Notes: a model not told the origin generated them from the letters alone. 64,000 nt of DNA from an uncultured Prevotella sp. (GCA_900770395.1 CAAGKM010000030.1:248001-312000); one strand, 5' to 3'; shown: positions 33,754 to 43,740, numbered from the stretch's first letter. Program-made: numbers and translations.

Positions 33754-35183
33754 GGAATTTTTTCAAGATATTCAAGATCAGATGTGAGGAGCTTGCCTCA
33801 TCGTTGGCGTGGCTCCTGTTTTTTGTCATTATGAATATGCTGTGCTTTATGAAGTACAGCGACAAGTTTACAGCCACCAACCGTGGGTCGTGGAATGTGT
33901 TTACCGATAACTTCACCATGTCGGGCTTCGACCCCATCACCTATTCGGTGCTCACCGACTGGCGTCCTGTGTATAATGTCTACCGTCACCCGCTGCTGGC
34001 ATTTTTGGTCTATCCGTTCTCGCAGCTGAACCATTGGCTGATGGAAACCACCAACTATAATTTCTGCCAATGGATAGTGATGGCGTTCCTGCTTGCGGCG
34101 GTCTACTACTCGTATATTTTCTGTTTCCGAATATTCCGCAGGGTGCTCGGGCTTGGGCTTTACGACTCCACGCTGCTTGCGTCGATGATATTCTCGTTTG
34201 GATATATCATGGTGACATTTATAGTGCCCGATCATTTCGCCATATCCATGTTCATCCTTGTTCTTGCCCTTTATCTCAGCGGCTTACTGATACAGAAAGG
34301 GCGCGAGCTGAAGATATGGCAGGTGTGGATAATATTCTTCATCACGGCTGGAGTGACTCTGAGCAATGGTATAAAGATATACATCGACACTCTGTTTGTA
34401 AATGGCAAGAAGATGTTCCGTCCAGTGTTTTTCATTGTTGCCGTCATCATTCCGTCGCTCATCATCTGGAGATTTGCCCGTATGGAGTTCTATACCTATG
34501 TGGCTCCTGCAAAGATTGAGCAGAAGAAACAGATGAAGGTGAAGGCACAGAAGAAGGACGCGAAGCTGTGGGCAAACTTCTGCGACACCACACAGCTGAA
34601 GGACAGTGCGGCAATACATAAGGAATTTAAGAAGCTGAAACGCAGGCTGATGATTGAGGAATACCGCCGCAACCACCGTATGCCGCACAATATGCACACT
34701 GGTAAGCCAATAGCAAAGGGCGAGTTCACGCAGTGGACCGACATCACCACTCCGCGCTGGGACACTTTCGTTGAGAATCTCTTTGGCGAGAGCCTTCAGC
34801 TTCACAGCGACCATCTGCTTGAGGACACCTTGCGCAGCCGTCCCGTGATAGTGGAGTATAGCAGTGTGGTGAACTACATTGTTGAGGCTATTATTGTGGC
34901 GCTGTTTGCCGCAGGAATGTGGTTTGGGCGGCGGTCGCGCTTCTTTTGGATGTGCTTCCTCGGTTTCCTGTTCGACATGACCCTTCACATGGTGCTGGGA
35001 TTCGGCATCAATGAGGTGTATATCATGACCGCCCACTGGGCGTTTGTGGTGCCGATAGCCATCGGTTACGTGTTCTGCAACATGAAGGGTAGGGGACTGA
35101 CGGCTCTCCGCACGCTTGTCACCGCTGTCACCCTGTTCCTGTTTGTATATAATGCACGGCTGATAGCCATTTACCTTCTGTAA
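33750..35183 (+). CDS. Multi-spanning membrane protein of unknown function
   Basis: 477 residues. About seven membrane segments in the first half (e.g. WLLFFVIMNMLCFM, FAISMFILVLALYLSGLL, IIFFITAGVTL), a long charged central stretch rich in Lys (about 250-350, QKKQMKVKAQKKDAK) and further segments at the end (AIIVALFAAGMWF, TALRTLVTAVTLFLFVY). It resembles uncharacterised Bacteroidetes proteins, perhaps the DUF6080 group, but I cannot confirm that. It overlaps the HAD gene by 4 nt and precedes a GT2 gene by 6 nt, so a role in building or moving a glycolipid or surface glycan is inferred from context only. Confidence 0.78.
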   Translation: MRNFFKIFKIRCEELASSLAWLLFFVIMNMLCFMKYSDKFTATNRGSWNVFTDNFTMSGFDPITYSVLTDWRPVYNVYRHPLLAFLVYPFSQLNHWLMETTNYNFCQWIVMAFLLAAVYYSYIFCFRIFRRVLGLGLYDSTLLASMIFSFGYIMVTFIVPDHFAISMFILVLALYLSGLLIQKGRELKIWQVWIIFFITAGVTLSNGIKIYIDTLFVNGKKMFRPVFFIVAVIIPSLIIWRFARMEFYTYVAPAKIEQKKQMKVKAQKKDAKLWANFCDTTQLKDSAAIHKEFKKLKRRLMIEEYRRNHRMPHNMHTGKPIAKGEFTQWTDITTPRWDTFVENLFGESLQLHSDHLLEDTLRSRPVIVEYSSVVNYIVEAIIVALFAAGMWFGRRSRFFWMCFLGFLFDMTLHMVLGFGINEVYIMTAHWAFVVPIAIGYVFCNMKGRGLTALRTLVTAVTLFLFVYNARLIAIYLL

Positions 35184-35189
35184 TAGAAA

Positions 35190-36152
35190 ATGAGTAATAA
35201 TATCCCAAAGGTATCGGTGCTTGTGCCGGTGTATGGCGTTGAGAAATACATTGCCAAGTGTGCCAGGGCGCTGTTCAGTCAGACTTGGCAGAACATGGAG
35301 TATGTGTTTGTAGACGACTGCTCGCCCGACCGCAGCATCGAGGTGCTGCGTCAGAGCATTGCCGAATATCCTCACCGTGAGAGTCAGGTGCGTATTGTCC
35401 GGCAGCCTCAAAACGGCGGAGTGGGCTATGCCCGCCGTCGTGCCTTGGAGGAATGTACTGGCGAATATCTTGTGTTTGTTGACAGTGATGACGATATTCC
35501 CCACGATTCCATCGAGAAACTTGTGAATGCTGCAATAGCCACGGGTGCTGACATTGTGGATGGCGCATACCGTGAGTTTACTGATTATGGTGTTGCAGGC
35601 GGCAATGCCGTGTTGCCCTCGCATCTTGCAAAGGAACGGTATCTTAAGCGGATGTTGTTGCAAAACATCGTAAAGAATAATCTGTGGGCACGCATATACC
35701 GCCGCAATGTTTACACTGACCATGACATTACTTTCATGGAAGGTGTCGACTATGGCGAGGACTTCAGCATCATGCCCCGTCTGATGCTGAATGCAAAACG
35801 GGCATTTATTGATGATGTGGTGTATTTCTATCGTATTGACAATGCGGCATCCTACACCCACCGCCGCACACCTAAGCAAAATCAATCGTTGATTATGGCT
35901 AATGCCATCGTTTTCCGCCATTTCATCGGGAATGACATGGAGCGCCGTTACTTTTCTCACCTCAACATGGGCATGGTTAACATCTACCGTTATGCACGTC
36001 AGAACGGACTGCCGCAGGCTGATATTGACAATGCTCTCGGTCAGCCTCTCTCTGGATTTGCGCCGCGGTTGTGCCGTTGGCTGTTCGGCAGCAGTGTGCC
36101 TTTCGGTGTCTCTGACATTATTTACCGGATATTACGCAGGCTTTACATATAA
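35190..36152 (+). CDS. Family 2 glycosyltransferase
   Basis: 320 residues. The GT-A opening is classic: PKVSVLVPVYGVEKYIAKC, then EYVFVDDCSPDRSIEVL, NGGVGYARRRALEECTGEYLVFVDSDDDIP (metal-binding DxD region) and later GEDFSIMPRL. It is a cytoplasmic inverting enzyme that adds a sugar from a nucleotide donor. The stop shares one base with the next gene's ATG. With the GT4 gene it probably builds a short glycan on a lipid carrier or lipid A core. Donor and acceptor sugars cannot be read from sequence. Confidence 0.92.
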   Translation: MSNNIPKVSVLVPVYGVEKYIAKCARALFSQTWQNMEYVFVDDCSPDRSIEVLRQSIAEYPHRESQVRIVRQPQNGGVGYARRRALEECTGEYLVFVDSDDDIPHDSIEKLVNAAIATGADIVDGAYREFTDYGVAGGNAVLPSHLAKERYLKRMLLQNIVKNNLWARIYRRNVYTDHDITFMEGVDYGEDFSIMPRLMLNAKRAFIDDVVYFYRIDNAASYTHRRTPKQNQSLIMANAIVFRHFIGNDMERRYFSHLNMGMVNIYRYARQNGLPQADIDNALGQPLSGFAPRLCRWLFGSSVPFGVSDIIYRILRRLYI

Positions 36153-37291
36153 TGAAGAAAAAGGTATTTCATATCATTTCCCATTTCGACATGGGTGGAG
36201 CGGAACGTGTGGCTGTAAACATCGCACGGTCCAGAACGCCTGAGTTCGAATATCATATTGTTGAGGTGCTCAGGGCAAGGTCACCGTTTACGGCAACGTT
36301 TATTGACGAGATGCGCGAGGCTGGCATTGTGTATCACCGTGGTATTCTGCCCGACGTGAGGTTTCATTTTCTGTTTGAGCGTTTGGCGGCGCTGTTGTTT
36401 CCTCTTACGTTCCTCCTTACGTTTCTCCGCCACCGTCCTGCCGTGATTCATGCCCACACTGAGGCTGCCGACCTCTGTACATTCGCCTTTTTCACCTGCT
36501 TTCCGTGGCTTGCAGGGCGATGCCGCATTGTCCGCACCATACATAACACAAGATTGTGGACAGGACAGCTGGCAATAGGGCGAAGGGTTGAGCGGTTCTA
36601 TCAGCGCCACCATTCCAACGTGGCAATATCCTTGTCGGTGCAGGACAATTATCATAGGGTGTATGGCGATACGCCGCCTATAATATATAATGGTGTGTCT
36701 CCTGTGTCGCAGGAGCCTTATCCAAATCTTGTTGCAGGCAAGGTGAACGTGCTGTTTGCCGGACGCTTCGACCCGCAAAAGGGAATATCCACGCTGATTG
36801 AGATTATTCGTGCTGTTAGCACCGACAGCCGCTACTTCTTCCATGTCGTAGGCGACGGACCGCTACGCGATGACCTTATCAAAGGGCTGGAGGGATTGAA
36901 CAACGTGAGAATCACTCCGCCTGTGTTCGGACTCTCGCGCTATCTCTCATCATTCGACTATATGATTATGCCGTCGGAGTTCGAGGGGCTTAGCATCATG
37001 TCCATTGAGGCATCGATGGCGCGTCTGCCCAACATCATCAACAATTGCCTTGGCTTAAAGGACACTTTGCCTGCCGACTGGCAGCTTGCCGCTAACGACA
37101 ACCGTATAGATGATTACATCCACATCTTCCGCGATGTACTGCCCGCAGTGTCGCGCTCAGCTCTTGCCGATGCCGCCTTTCTGTTTGCCTCCGACCATTT
37201 CTCACTGCGTGGCATGCAGACGGCATACGAGGAAGTGTATTTAGTTTATCGTTGTACTTTATTGGAGAATGCAACGATTCTTTCTCATTAA
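36152..37291 (+). CDS. Family 4 glycosyltransferase (GT-B fold)
   Basis: 379 residues. The N-terminal Rossmann half starts VFHIISHFDMGGAERVAVNIA, the usual opening of GT4 enzymes; VIHAHTEAADLCTF and RTIHNTRLW follow. The C-terminal half has NVLFAGRFDPQKGISTLIEI, FHVVGDGPLRDDL and the donor-binding MPSEFEGLSIMSIEAS (E-x7-E motif). It is a retaining enzyme and the last gene of the operon that begins at 33154. It converges with yifB on the other strand with only 24 nt between, and no terminator is evident there. Confidence 0.93.
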   Translation: MKKKVFHIISHFDMGGAERVAVNIARSRTPEFEYHIVEVLRARSPFTATFIDEMREAGIVYHRGILPDVRFHFLFERLAALLFPLTFLLTFLRHRPAVIHAHTEAADLCTFAFFTCFPWLAGRCRIVRTIHNTRLWTGQLAIGRRVERFYQRHHSNVAISLSVQDNYHRVYGDTPPIIYNGVSPVSQEPYPNLVAGKVNVLFAGRFDPQKGISTLIEIIRAVSTDSRYFFHVVGDGPLRDDLIKGLEGLNNVRITPPVFGLSRYLSSFDYMIMPSEFEGLSIMSIEASMARLPNIINNCLGLKDTLPADWQLAANDNRIDDYIHIFRDVLPAVSRSALADAAFLFASDHFSLRGMQTAYEEVYLVYRCTLLENATILSH

Positions 37292-37315
37292 AGATTAATG
37301 TACGGGGTAATTTTT

Positions 37316-38863
37316 TTATAGTCCTCTCTCTGCCCAGTCGCTGCGGTCAAGGCTGCGGTAACCAATAGCCTCGGCGATATGGTGACTCTGCACATTCTCC
37401 GAACCTTCGAGGTCGGCAATGGTGCGCGACACCTTAAGTATTCGGCTGTAGGCGCGTGCAGAGAGCTTGAGACGTTCCATAGCCTGACGCAGCATTTCCA
37501 TTGAGGCTGTATCGGGCTCAGCAAACTGATGGATGATGCGCTCGGTCATTTGGGCATTGCAGTGAATGCCTTTGTAGTCTTTGAAACGTTTCTCCTGAAT
37601 GTGACGGGCTTTGATGACACGTTCACGTATTACGGCACTTGATTCACCAGGAGCCAACTTCGAAAGGTCGGCAAAAGGTACTGCGGCGAGAACGCAATGA
37701 ATGTCTATGCGGTCGAGGAGCGGACCGCTGATTTTATTCATATAATGGGTAATCTGTCCTGGAGTACATACACAAGTATGTGTGGGATCGCCGAAATAAC
37801 CGCAGGGACATGGATTCATGGAAGCCACGAACATGAAAGAGCACGGGTATTCTACGGCAGACCGGGCACGTGAGATACTTATCTTACGGTCCTCAAGCGG
37901 CTGACGCATCACCTCAAGCACAGAACGGTTGAATTCTGGCAGCTCATCGCAGAATAGCACGCCATTATGAGCCAAAGATATTTCTCCCGGCATAGGGTTG
38001 GAACCGCCACCAACTAAAGCAACTGGAGATATCGTGTGGTGAGGGCTGCGGAACGGACGCTTTGAAATGAGCGACATGTCACGTCCAAGTTTGCCGGCAA
38101 CACTGTGAATCTGCGTTGTCTCAAGACTTTCAGCTAATGATAATGGTGGCAGAATGGATGGTAGACGCTTGGCAATCATAGACTTGCCACTGCCTGGAGG
38201 GCCTATCATTATAAGATTATGACCGCCGGCAGCTGCCACTTCCATGGCACGTTTCACCGACTCCTGACCACGCACGTCGGCAAAGTCGAGGTCGTAGTTG
38301 CATTGCTGTTCATAGAATATCTTTCGTGTGTCGAGGTTTTGCGGCTGATATTCTGTACTGCCGTTAAGGAAATTCACAACATCCATTATCGAGTCCATGC
38401 CGTAAACCTCAAGATTGTTCACCACACCTGCCTCACGCACATTGTCATGTGGCACGATGAGTCCCTTGAATTTCTCCGCTCTTGCCTTGATGGCTATGGG
38501 CAGTGCGCCACGCACTGGCTGCAAGTGTCCGTCAAGACTCAGCTCACCTATAAGCATGTATTTGTCAAGCACATCTGCACTCACCTTCTCCATTGTGGCG
38601 AGGATTGCCACGGCAATGGGCAGGTCGTAGACACTGCCTTCCTTTTTGATGTCGGCTGGTGCCATGTTCACCGTGATGTCGGCAACGGGAAACTTAAGTC
38701 CGTTGTTCTCGAAAGCCGCCTTTATTCGATCGTAACTTTCCTTCACTGCGGTGTCGCCAAGCCCCGAGAGATGGAACATCACTCCCCGGCTTGTGCTAAC
38801 CTCCACCGTAACAACAGTGGTCTCGAGCCCCGTCATGGCTGCGCAATATGTCTTGACAAGCAT
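37316..38863 (-). CDS. yifB: YifB/ComM family Mg-chelatase-like AAA+ ATPase
   Basis: 515 residues, the usual length. The N-terminal part is the ChlI/Lon-like domain (MLVKTYCAAMTGLETTVVTVEVSTSRG). The AAA+ core has Walker A GPPGSGKS (221-228), Walker B-like GVLFCDELPEF and the cysteine cluster NPCPCGYFGDPTHTCVC typical of the family. The C-terminal domain has RAYSRILKVSRTIADLEGS. ComM-type proteins act as branch-migration helicases in natural transformation; a role in Prevotella is presumed by homology. It follows the S41 protease gene by 51 nt on the same strand and may share its message. Confidence 0.94.
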   Translation of the reverse strand: MLVKTYCAAMTGLETTVVTVEVSTSRGVMFHLSGLGDTAVKESYDRIKAAFENNGLKFPVADITVNMAPADIKKEGSVYDLPIAVAILATMEKVSADVLDKYMLIGELSLDGHLQPVRGALPIAIKARAEKFKGLIVPHDNVREAGVVNNLEVYGMDSIMDVVNFLNGSTEYQPQNLDTRKIFYEQQCNYDLDFADVRGQESVKRAMEVAAAGGHNLIMIGPPGSGKSMIAKRLPSILPPLSLAESLETTQIHSVAGKLGRDMSLISKRPFRSPHHTISPVALVGGGSNPMPGEISLAHNGVLFCDELPEFNRSVLEVMRQPLEDRKISISRARSAVEYPCSFMFVASMNPCPCGYFGDPTHTCVCTPGQITHYMNKISGPLLDRIDIHCVLAAVPFADLSKLAPGESSAVIRERVIKARHIQEKRFKDYKGIHCNAQMTERIIHQFAEPDTASMEMLRQAMERLKLSARAYSRILKVSRTIADLEGSENVQSHHIAEAIGYRSLDRSDWAERGL

Positions 38864-38914
38864 GATGTTATGTTTTAGGTTATTTTATTGGTGTGGCGCT
38901 CAGAGGGACGGCGG

Positions 38915-40510
38915 TTATTTCGCTATCACCTCCAGAGCTTTCTCCACAATCTTGTTTTGCTCGTTTGTCACCGAGAAGTATTGGCTCATGTCCCACAGGT
39001 CGCGGGCAATGAGCGCTTTGAGCTGAAGCTTTAGCTGAGGCAGCGTGCGTTGCAGTTCGTCATCATCCTTTGGCTTCACATTTTGCTTTGCGCCTTCGGC
39101 AAGCACGTCGTCGATGAACTCCTGCGAAATCTCAAAATTCTGCTTGAATGTATCGAATGTAGGATATTGCTTCTTCAGTTTCTTGCGGTGATTGTCTATG
39201 TAGCGCAATGATGAGTTTATTATTGCGCTTTTTGCAGCCAGTTCACGGTGGAGTGGGGTGTACAGAGTAGTGTCGAGCGGCACGAAATAGTCGGGCATGA
39301 TACCTCCGCCTCCATATACCGTGCGGTGCTGGCGCAGGGTGTAGCATTTCAGCGAGTCAGCAAAGTGTATGCTGTCGGCACTCATCAGCTCGCCGTGCTT
39401 TAGACGGTTGTTCACATCCATTGCATAGTCGGTCATCTTACCCTTCTCATATGGCTTCTGTATGCAACGTCCGGCAGGAGTGTAATAGTGAGCTACGGTA
39501 AGACGAATCATCGAACCGTCGGGCAGGTCGATGGGGCGCTGCACAAGCCCCTTGCCAAACGAGCGGCGCCCTACCACCATTCCACGGTCCTGATCCTGAA
39601 TGGCTCCCGTGACAATCTCGGCAGCTGAGGCGGTAAACTCATTGATGAGCACCACCACCTTGCCGTCAAGTAGTATGCCGTTACCTTTTGCCACATAGTC
39701 GAAGCCCGATGTGCGGCGCCCCTTGGTATAGACTATCATGTCGCCACGCTGTAGGAACTCGTTGCTTATATCAACGGCTGCCTGAAGATAGCCTCCGCCA
39801 TTGTCCTGAAGGTCGAGCACAAGGTCTTTCATGCCTTCTTCCTTCAACTGCTTGACAGCTGTAACAAACTCCTTATGCGTTGTGGCGCCGAAACTGCCTA
39901 TGCGCACATAGCCCACACCAGGACGGATCATGTACACGGCATCGATGGTGTTTACGGGTATTTTGTCGCGGGTCACGGTGAAATAGATAATATCCTTTAT
40001 TCCCCGGCGCACAATGCCAAGCTTAACCTTTGTACCCTTAGGTCCGCGCAGGCGGCGCATAATCTCCTCCTTGCTCATCTTCACACCGGCAATGGCGGTG
40101 TCGTTGACATTCACAATGCGGTCGCCGGCAACAATGCCCACCTTCTCCGACGGACCGTTGGTCACAGGCTGTATCACGAGCAGTGTGTCGTCTGCCATAT
40201 TAAACTGCACGCCTATGCCCTCGAAATTGCCGGCAAGCGGCTCATTCATTTCCTTCACCTCCTTGGGGGTAGCATAGCTTGAGTGCGGGTCGAGCTTTTC
40301 CAGCATTCCCCTTATGGCGTCCTCTGCCACCTTTCCCTCGTCGACAGTGTCTACATAAAGACTCGCGATAGCCATCTGAGCTATCTGCACCTTGCGCATG
40401 GCATTCTCGTCAAGCCGCTGCGCATTTGCAGGCAGGCAGACAGTGGCCCCTATCAGCAGTACCGCCGCACGCAGCAGTCTTACACCTTTTATATAATATG
40501 ATGTTTTCAT
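38915..40510 (-). CDS. S41 family C-terminal processing protease
   Basis: 531 residues from the ATG at 40510, which begins the signal peptide MKTSYYIKGVRLLRAAVLLIGATVCLPANA; an ATG at 40522 would add four residues. A PDZ domain is visible (GIGVQFNMADDTLLVIQPVTNGPSEKVGIVAGDRIVNVN). The protease core is LVLDLQDNGGGYLQAAVDISNEF followed by NEFTASAAEIVTGAIQD (catalytic Ser) and GRRSFGKGLVQ (catalytic Lys), the Ser-Lys dyad of CtpA/Prc enzymes. It acts in the periplasm, trimming or degrading envelope proteins. It is 31 nt downstream of topoisomerase IV subunit B and should be co-transcribed with it. Confidence 0.94.
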   Translation of the reverse strand: MKTSYYIKGVRLLRAAVLLIGATVCLPANAQRLDENAMRKVQIAQMAIASLYVDTVDEGKVAEDAIRGMLEKLDPHSSYATPKEVKEMNEPLAGNFEGIGVQFNMADDTLLVIQPVTNGPSEKVGIVAGDRIVNVNDTAIAGVKMSKEEIMRRLRGPKGTKVKLGIVRRGIKDIIYFTVTRDKIPVNTIDAVYMIRPGVGYVRIGSFGATTHKEFVTAVKQLKEEGMKDLVLDLQDNGGGYLQAAVDISNEFLQRGDMIVYTKGRRTSGFDYVAKGNGILLDGKVVVLINEFTASAAEIVTGAIQDQDRGMVVGRRSFGKGLVQRPIDLPDGSMIRLTVAHYYTPAGRCIQKPYEKGKMTDYAMDVNNRLKHGELMSADSIHFADSLKCYTLRQHRTVYGGGGIMPDYFVPLDTTLYTPLHRELAAKSAIINSSLRYIDNHRKKLKKQYPTFDTFKQNFEISQEFIDDVLAEGAKQNVKPKDDDELQRTLPQLKLQLKALIARDLWDMSQYFSVTNEQNKIVEKALEVIAK

Positions 40511-40540
40511 TTGTATATACATTTTAAATTCTATGTGTGT

Positions 40541-42502
40541 TTATTCCAAGTCCTCTTCGGGCTTGTCCTCCTCAACCACCAGATTGTCGATGATGAAATT
40601 CTGGCGCTCCATGGTGTTCTTACCCATATAATATTCCAGAAGCTTGCCCACCTGGTCGGTCTTCTGCAGCGTCACCTGCTCCAGACGCATCTCTGGTCCG
40701 ATGAAGCCTGCAAACTCCTCAGGCGAAATCTCTCCCAAACCTTTGAACCGGGTAATCTCTGGCTGCGGTCCAAGTTCGTTGATTGCCTTCACACGCTCCT
40801 CATCGCTGTAGCAGTAGCGCGTTATGAAGTCGCTCTTTTTCTGCTTGGTCTCCGCCGCCTTCACGTCGGCATCGGCTATCACCTTGCGGTTCTTTATCTT
40901 GGTGCGCTTGTTGCGTACACGGAACAGCGGCGTCTGCAACACATACACATGCCCTTTCTTTATAAGGTCGGGGAAGAACTGCAGGAAGAACGTGATTATG
41001 AGCAGGCGGATGTGCATGCCGTCCACATCGGCATCGGTGGCGACAATCACCTTATTATATCTCAGCGAGTCGAGCCCGTCCTCAATGTCGAGCGCAGCCT
41101 GCAGCAGATTGAATTCCTCGTTTTCATATACCACCTTCTTTGTGAGCCCGAACGAATTGAGCGGCTTTCCACGAAGTGAGAACACCGCCTGAGTGTTCAC
41201 GTCGCGGCTCTTTGTGATACTTCCGCTTGCTGAGTCACCCTCGGTGATGAATATCGAGCTTTCCTCCTTCTGGTTGTTCTTCGCATCGCAGAAATGTATG
41301 CGGCAGTCGCGCAGTTTACGGTTATGCAGGTTGGCTTTCTTGGCACGCTCGCGTGCCAGCTTGGTCACTCCAGCCATCGCCTTGCGTTCCTTTTCGCTTT
41401 CCGAAATCTTTTGCAGCATCACCTCCGCCACATCGGAATGCTTGTGCAGGTAGTTGTCCACCTCCTGCTTAATGAAGTCGCCGATATACTTGTTGATGCT
41501 CACTCCACCGTCGGGCACCATGGTTAGCGAGCCGAGCTTGATTTTCGTCTGGCTCTCAAACATCGGTTCCTCCACGTTTATGGCTATGGCTGCCACAAGT
41601 CCGTTGCGTATGTCGCCATACTCAAAGTTCTTGTTTGAAAATTCCTTTATTGTTTTGGCTATATGCTCCTTGAACGCGCTTTGGTGCGTACCACCCTGAG
41701 TGGTGTGCTGTCCGTTTACAAACGAATGATACTCCTCACCATACTGGTTGGTATGTGTGAAGGCAATCTCGATGTCCTCACCCTTGAGGTGTATTATGGG
41801 ATAGAGTCCGTCGTTGGTCATGGTGTCAGACAGCAGGTCCTTCAGTCCGTTGCGGCTTAGAATTCTGCGTCCGTTGTACATTATTATAAGCCCTGTATTC
41901 AGATAGGTGTAGTTGCGGAGCATTGTCTCCACAAAGTCACTGTGGAAGGCATAACCTTTAAATAATGTGTTGTCTGGCTCAAAATATATGAATGTGCCGT
42001 TTTCCTCCTGAGTTTTCCCGGTATTATCGGAAACAAGCGTGCCACGCTCAAACACAAGATGGCGCACCTTTCCCTCACGGAATGACTTCACCTCGAAGTG
42101 CGAGCTGAGCGCATTCACAGCCTTAACACCCACACCGTTCAATCCCACACTCTTCTTGAATGCCTTTGAGTCATATTTACCTCCAGTGTTGAGCACACTT
42201 ACAGCCTCTATCAGCTTACCCTGCGGTATGCCGCGACCATAGTCACGCACCGACACACGCAGATTGTCCTCAAGGTCAATCTCTATCTTGTCGCCGCAGT
42301 GCATCTTAAACTCGTCGATGGAGTTGTCAATCACCTCTTTCAGCAGCACGTAGATGCCGTCCTCAGGCAGGTTGCCGTCGCCAAGACGGCCGATGTACAT
42401 GCCCGGTCGGGTACGCACATGCTCCATGTCCGACAAATGTCGTATATTCTCGTCGGTGTATTCCACCGGCTGCTCTATATTATCTATAAGTTCTTCGGTC
42501 AT
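40541..42502 (-). CDS. parE: DNA topoisomerase IV subunit B (GyrB/ParE type)
   Basis: 653 residues from the ATG at 42502 (MTEELIDNIEQ). The frame runs up to 42526, but those codons come from a GTGAAGA heptamer repeat, so the later start is preferred. GHKL ATPase motifs: EVIDNSIDEF, DYGRGIPQG and KSVGLNGVGVKAVNALS. The TOPRIM domain shows FITEGDSASGS and ATDADVDGMHIRLL. The C-terminus has RFKGLGEISPEEFAGFI. With subunit A, encoded elsewhere, it separates linked daughter chromosomes. ParE is preferred over GyrB by its length and the way its C-terminal domain ends soon after TOPRIM; GyrB cannot be fully excluded. It sits between an acetyltransferase gene and the S41 protease gene. Confidence 0.9.
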   Translation of the reverse strand: MTEELIDNIEQPVEYTDENIRHLSDMEHVRTRPGMYIGRLGDGNLPEDGIYVLLKEVIDNSIDEFKMHCGDKIEIDLEDNLRVSVRDYGRGIPQGKLIEAVSVLNTGGKYDSKAFKKSVGLNGVGVKAVNALSSHFEVKSFREGKVRHLVFERGTLVSDNTGKTQEENGTFIYFEPDNTLFKGYAFHSDFVETMLRNYTYLNTGLIIMYNGRRILSRNGLKDLLSDTMTNDGLYPIIHLKGEDIEIAFTHTNQYGEEYHSFVNGQHTTQGGTHQSAFKEHIAKTIKEFSNKNFEYGDIRNGLVAAIAINVEEPMFESQTKIKLGSLTMVPDGGVSINKYIGDFIKQEVDNYLHKHSDVAEVMLQKISESEKERKAMAGVTKLARERAKKANLHNRKLRDCRIHFCDAKNNQKEESSIFITEGDSASGSITKSRDVNTQAVFSLRGKPLNSFGLTKKVVYENEEFNLLQAALDIEDGLDSLRYNKVIVATDADVDGMHIRLLIITFFLQFFPDLIKKGHVYVLQTPLFRVRNKRTKIKNRKVIADADVKAAETKQKKSDFITRYCYSDEERVKAINELGPQPEITRFKGLGEISPEEFAGFIGPEMRLEQVTLQKTDQVGKLLEYYMGKNTMERQNFIIDNLVVEEDKPEEDLE

Positions 42503-42530
42503 AGTTTTTGATTCTTCACTCTTCACTTAA

Positions 42531-43688
42531 TTAAATGTCTTTTCTGTAGCAGCGGCGGTGTTTATGATTCACAGGGTTAAGCGGTCCCCACTGGCTCTGA
42601 ACGTTGGCATTGGTCTCCATCTCCACTTGACTCTCGCCCCATTTCCATCCGTATGCGATGTATCTTGGGATAAGGTCAGCAAACATCAGCGCATTGGCTC
42701 CCTTTGCACGATACTCGGGCAGCACGCCCATAAGCAGCAGGTCCACTCCCTCAGTCTTGTGGAACTTCAGTGCACGCAGCACATGCCACCATCCGAATGG
42801 GAACAATCTTCCGTTGTGGCACTTCTGAAACGCCCTCGACATCGAAGGCACCGTTATTCCCACTCCCACGAGCTTATGCTCCGGCGTGTTCCAATCCTCC
42901 ACCAATGTCACAATATTGAGGTCGATCACCCGCAGATACATATTTATATATTGGTCTATCTGGCGCGGCGTCATCTCTGAATAGCCGTAAAGGTCTTTGA
43001 ATGTCTTGTTGATTACTTCGAATATCCGCTGACCGTAGTTCTCCTTGCCGAACACCTCACTCTTCTTGAGCTTTTTCACATGCAGGTTGTAGCGTTTCTC
43101 CACCATTTGTGCAATCTTCATGTACTTCTCAGGCACAGCCTCTGGCACGTACATCTTATACTCCACATAGTCGTTGTCCTTCTCCCAGCCCTGCATCTTC
43201 TCCATGTGCTCAGGGTAGTAAGGATAGTTGTATATTGTAGCCTGTGTGCCCAACTGGTCGAATCCCCATACAAGCATTCCCTCGGGATCCATGTCGGTGA
43301 AACCGAGCGGTCCGACAATCTCGGTCATGCCACGCTCTTTGCCCCATTTCTCCACGGCATTGAGCAGAGCTGCCGACACCTCGGTGTCGTCGATAAAATC
43401 AATCCATCCGAACCTCACGCTTTTGCGCTCCCATTTCTCATTGGCACGCTTGTTTATGATTGCCGCCACACGGCCCGCCACCTTACCGTTCTTTATCGCT
43501 AAGAAGTATTCTGCCTCGCAAAAGTCAAAGGCAGCGTTCTTGTCACGGGATAGTGTGCTCATCTCGTCCATATGGAGGTTAGGTACATTGTATTTGTTGC
43601 CGCGGTACAGGTCGTAATGGAATTGGATAAACTGCTCCAGTCCCTTTTTGTCAGTCACGCGGCGTATCTCAACACTATTGTCCGTCAT
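42531..43688 (-). CDS. GNAT-like N-acetyltransferase
   Basis: 385 residues from the ATG at 43688 (MTDNSVEIRRVTDKKGLEQFIQFHYDLY); a start at 43709 would add seven residues. It resembles a group of about 380-residue Bacteroidetes proteins with two GNAT-like halves; EYFLAIKNGKVAGRVAAIINKRANE and LLLMGVLPEYRAKGANALMFADLIPRYI are the recognisable acetyl-CoA-binding style stretches. The acceptor is unknown. A minus-strand promoter (43741-43771) lies upstream, and topoisomerase IV subunit B follows closely, so it is likely the first gene of this four-gene minus-strand operon. Confidence 0.75.
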   Translation of the reverse strand: MTDNSVEIRRVTDKKGLEQFIQFHYDLYRGNKYNVPNLHMDEMSTLSRDKNAAFDFCEAEYFLAIKNGKVAGRVAAIINKRANEKWERKSVRFGWIDFIDDTEVSAALLNAVEKWGKERGMTEIVGPLGFTDMDPEGMLVWGFDQLGTQATIYNYPYYPEHMEKMQGWEKDNDYVEYKMYVPEAVPEKYMKIAQMVEKRYNLHVKKLKKSEVFGKENYGQRIFEVINKTFKDLYGYSEMTPRQIDQYINMYLRVIDLNIVTLVEDWNTPEHKLVGVGITVPSMSRAFQKCHNGRLFPFGWWHVLRALKFHKTEGVDLLLMGVLPEYRAKGANALMFADLIPRYIAYGWKWGESQVEMETNANVQSQWGPLNPVNHKHRRCYRKDI

Positions 43689-43740
43689 ATTGAATTGTTT
43701 TTGCATCATTTTTCTTACAAAGAGAGTATTATAAGATGTG

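Noticed and set aside
34284..35960. Long minus-strand ORF (558 codons) opposite the membrane protein and GT2 genes
   Set aside because: Its translation is rich in His, Leu and Gln with no recognisable motif, and it lies wholly opposite two well-supported genes joined in an operon. It is a mirror frame.
40541..42526. Topoisomerase IV start at 42526
   Set aside because: The first eight codons come from a GTGAAGA repeat found elsewhere between genes; ATG 42502 is more likely.
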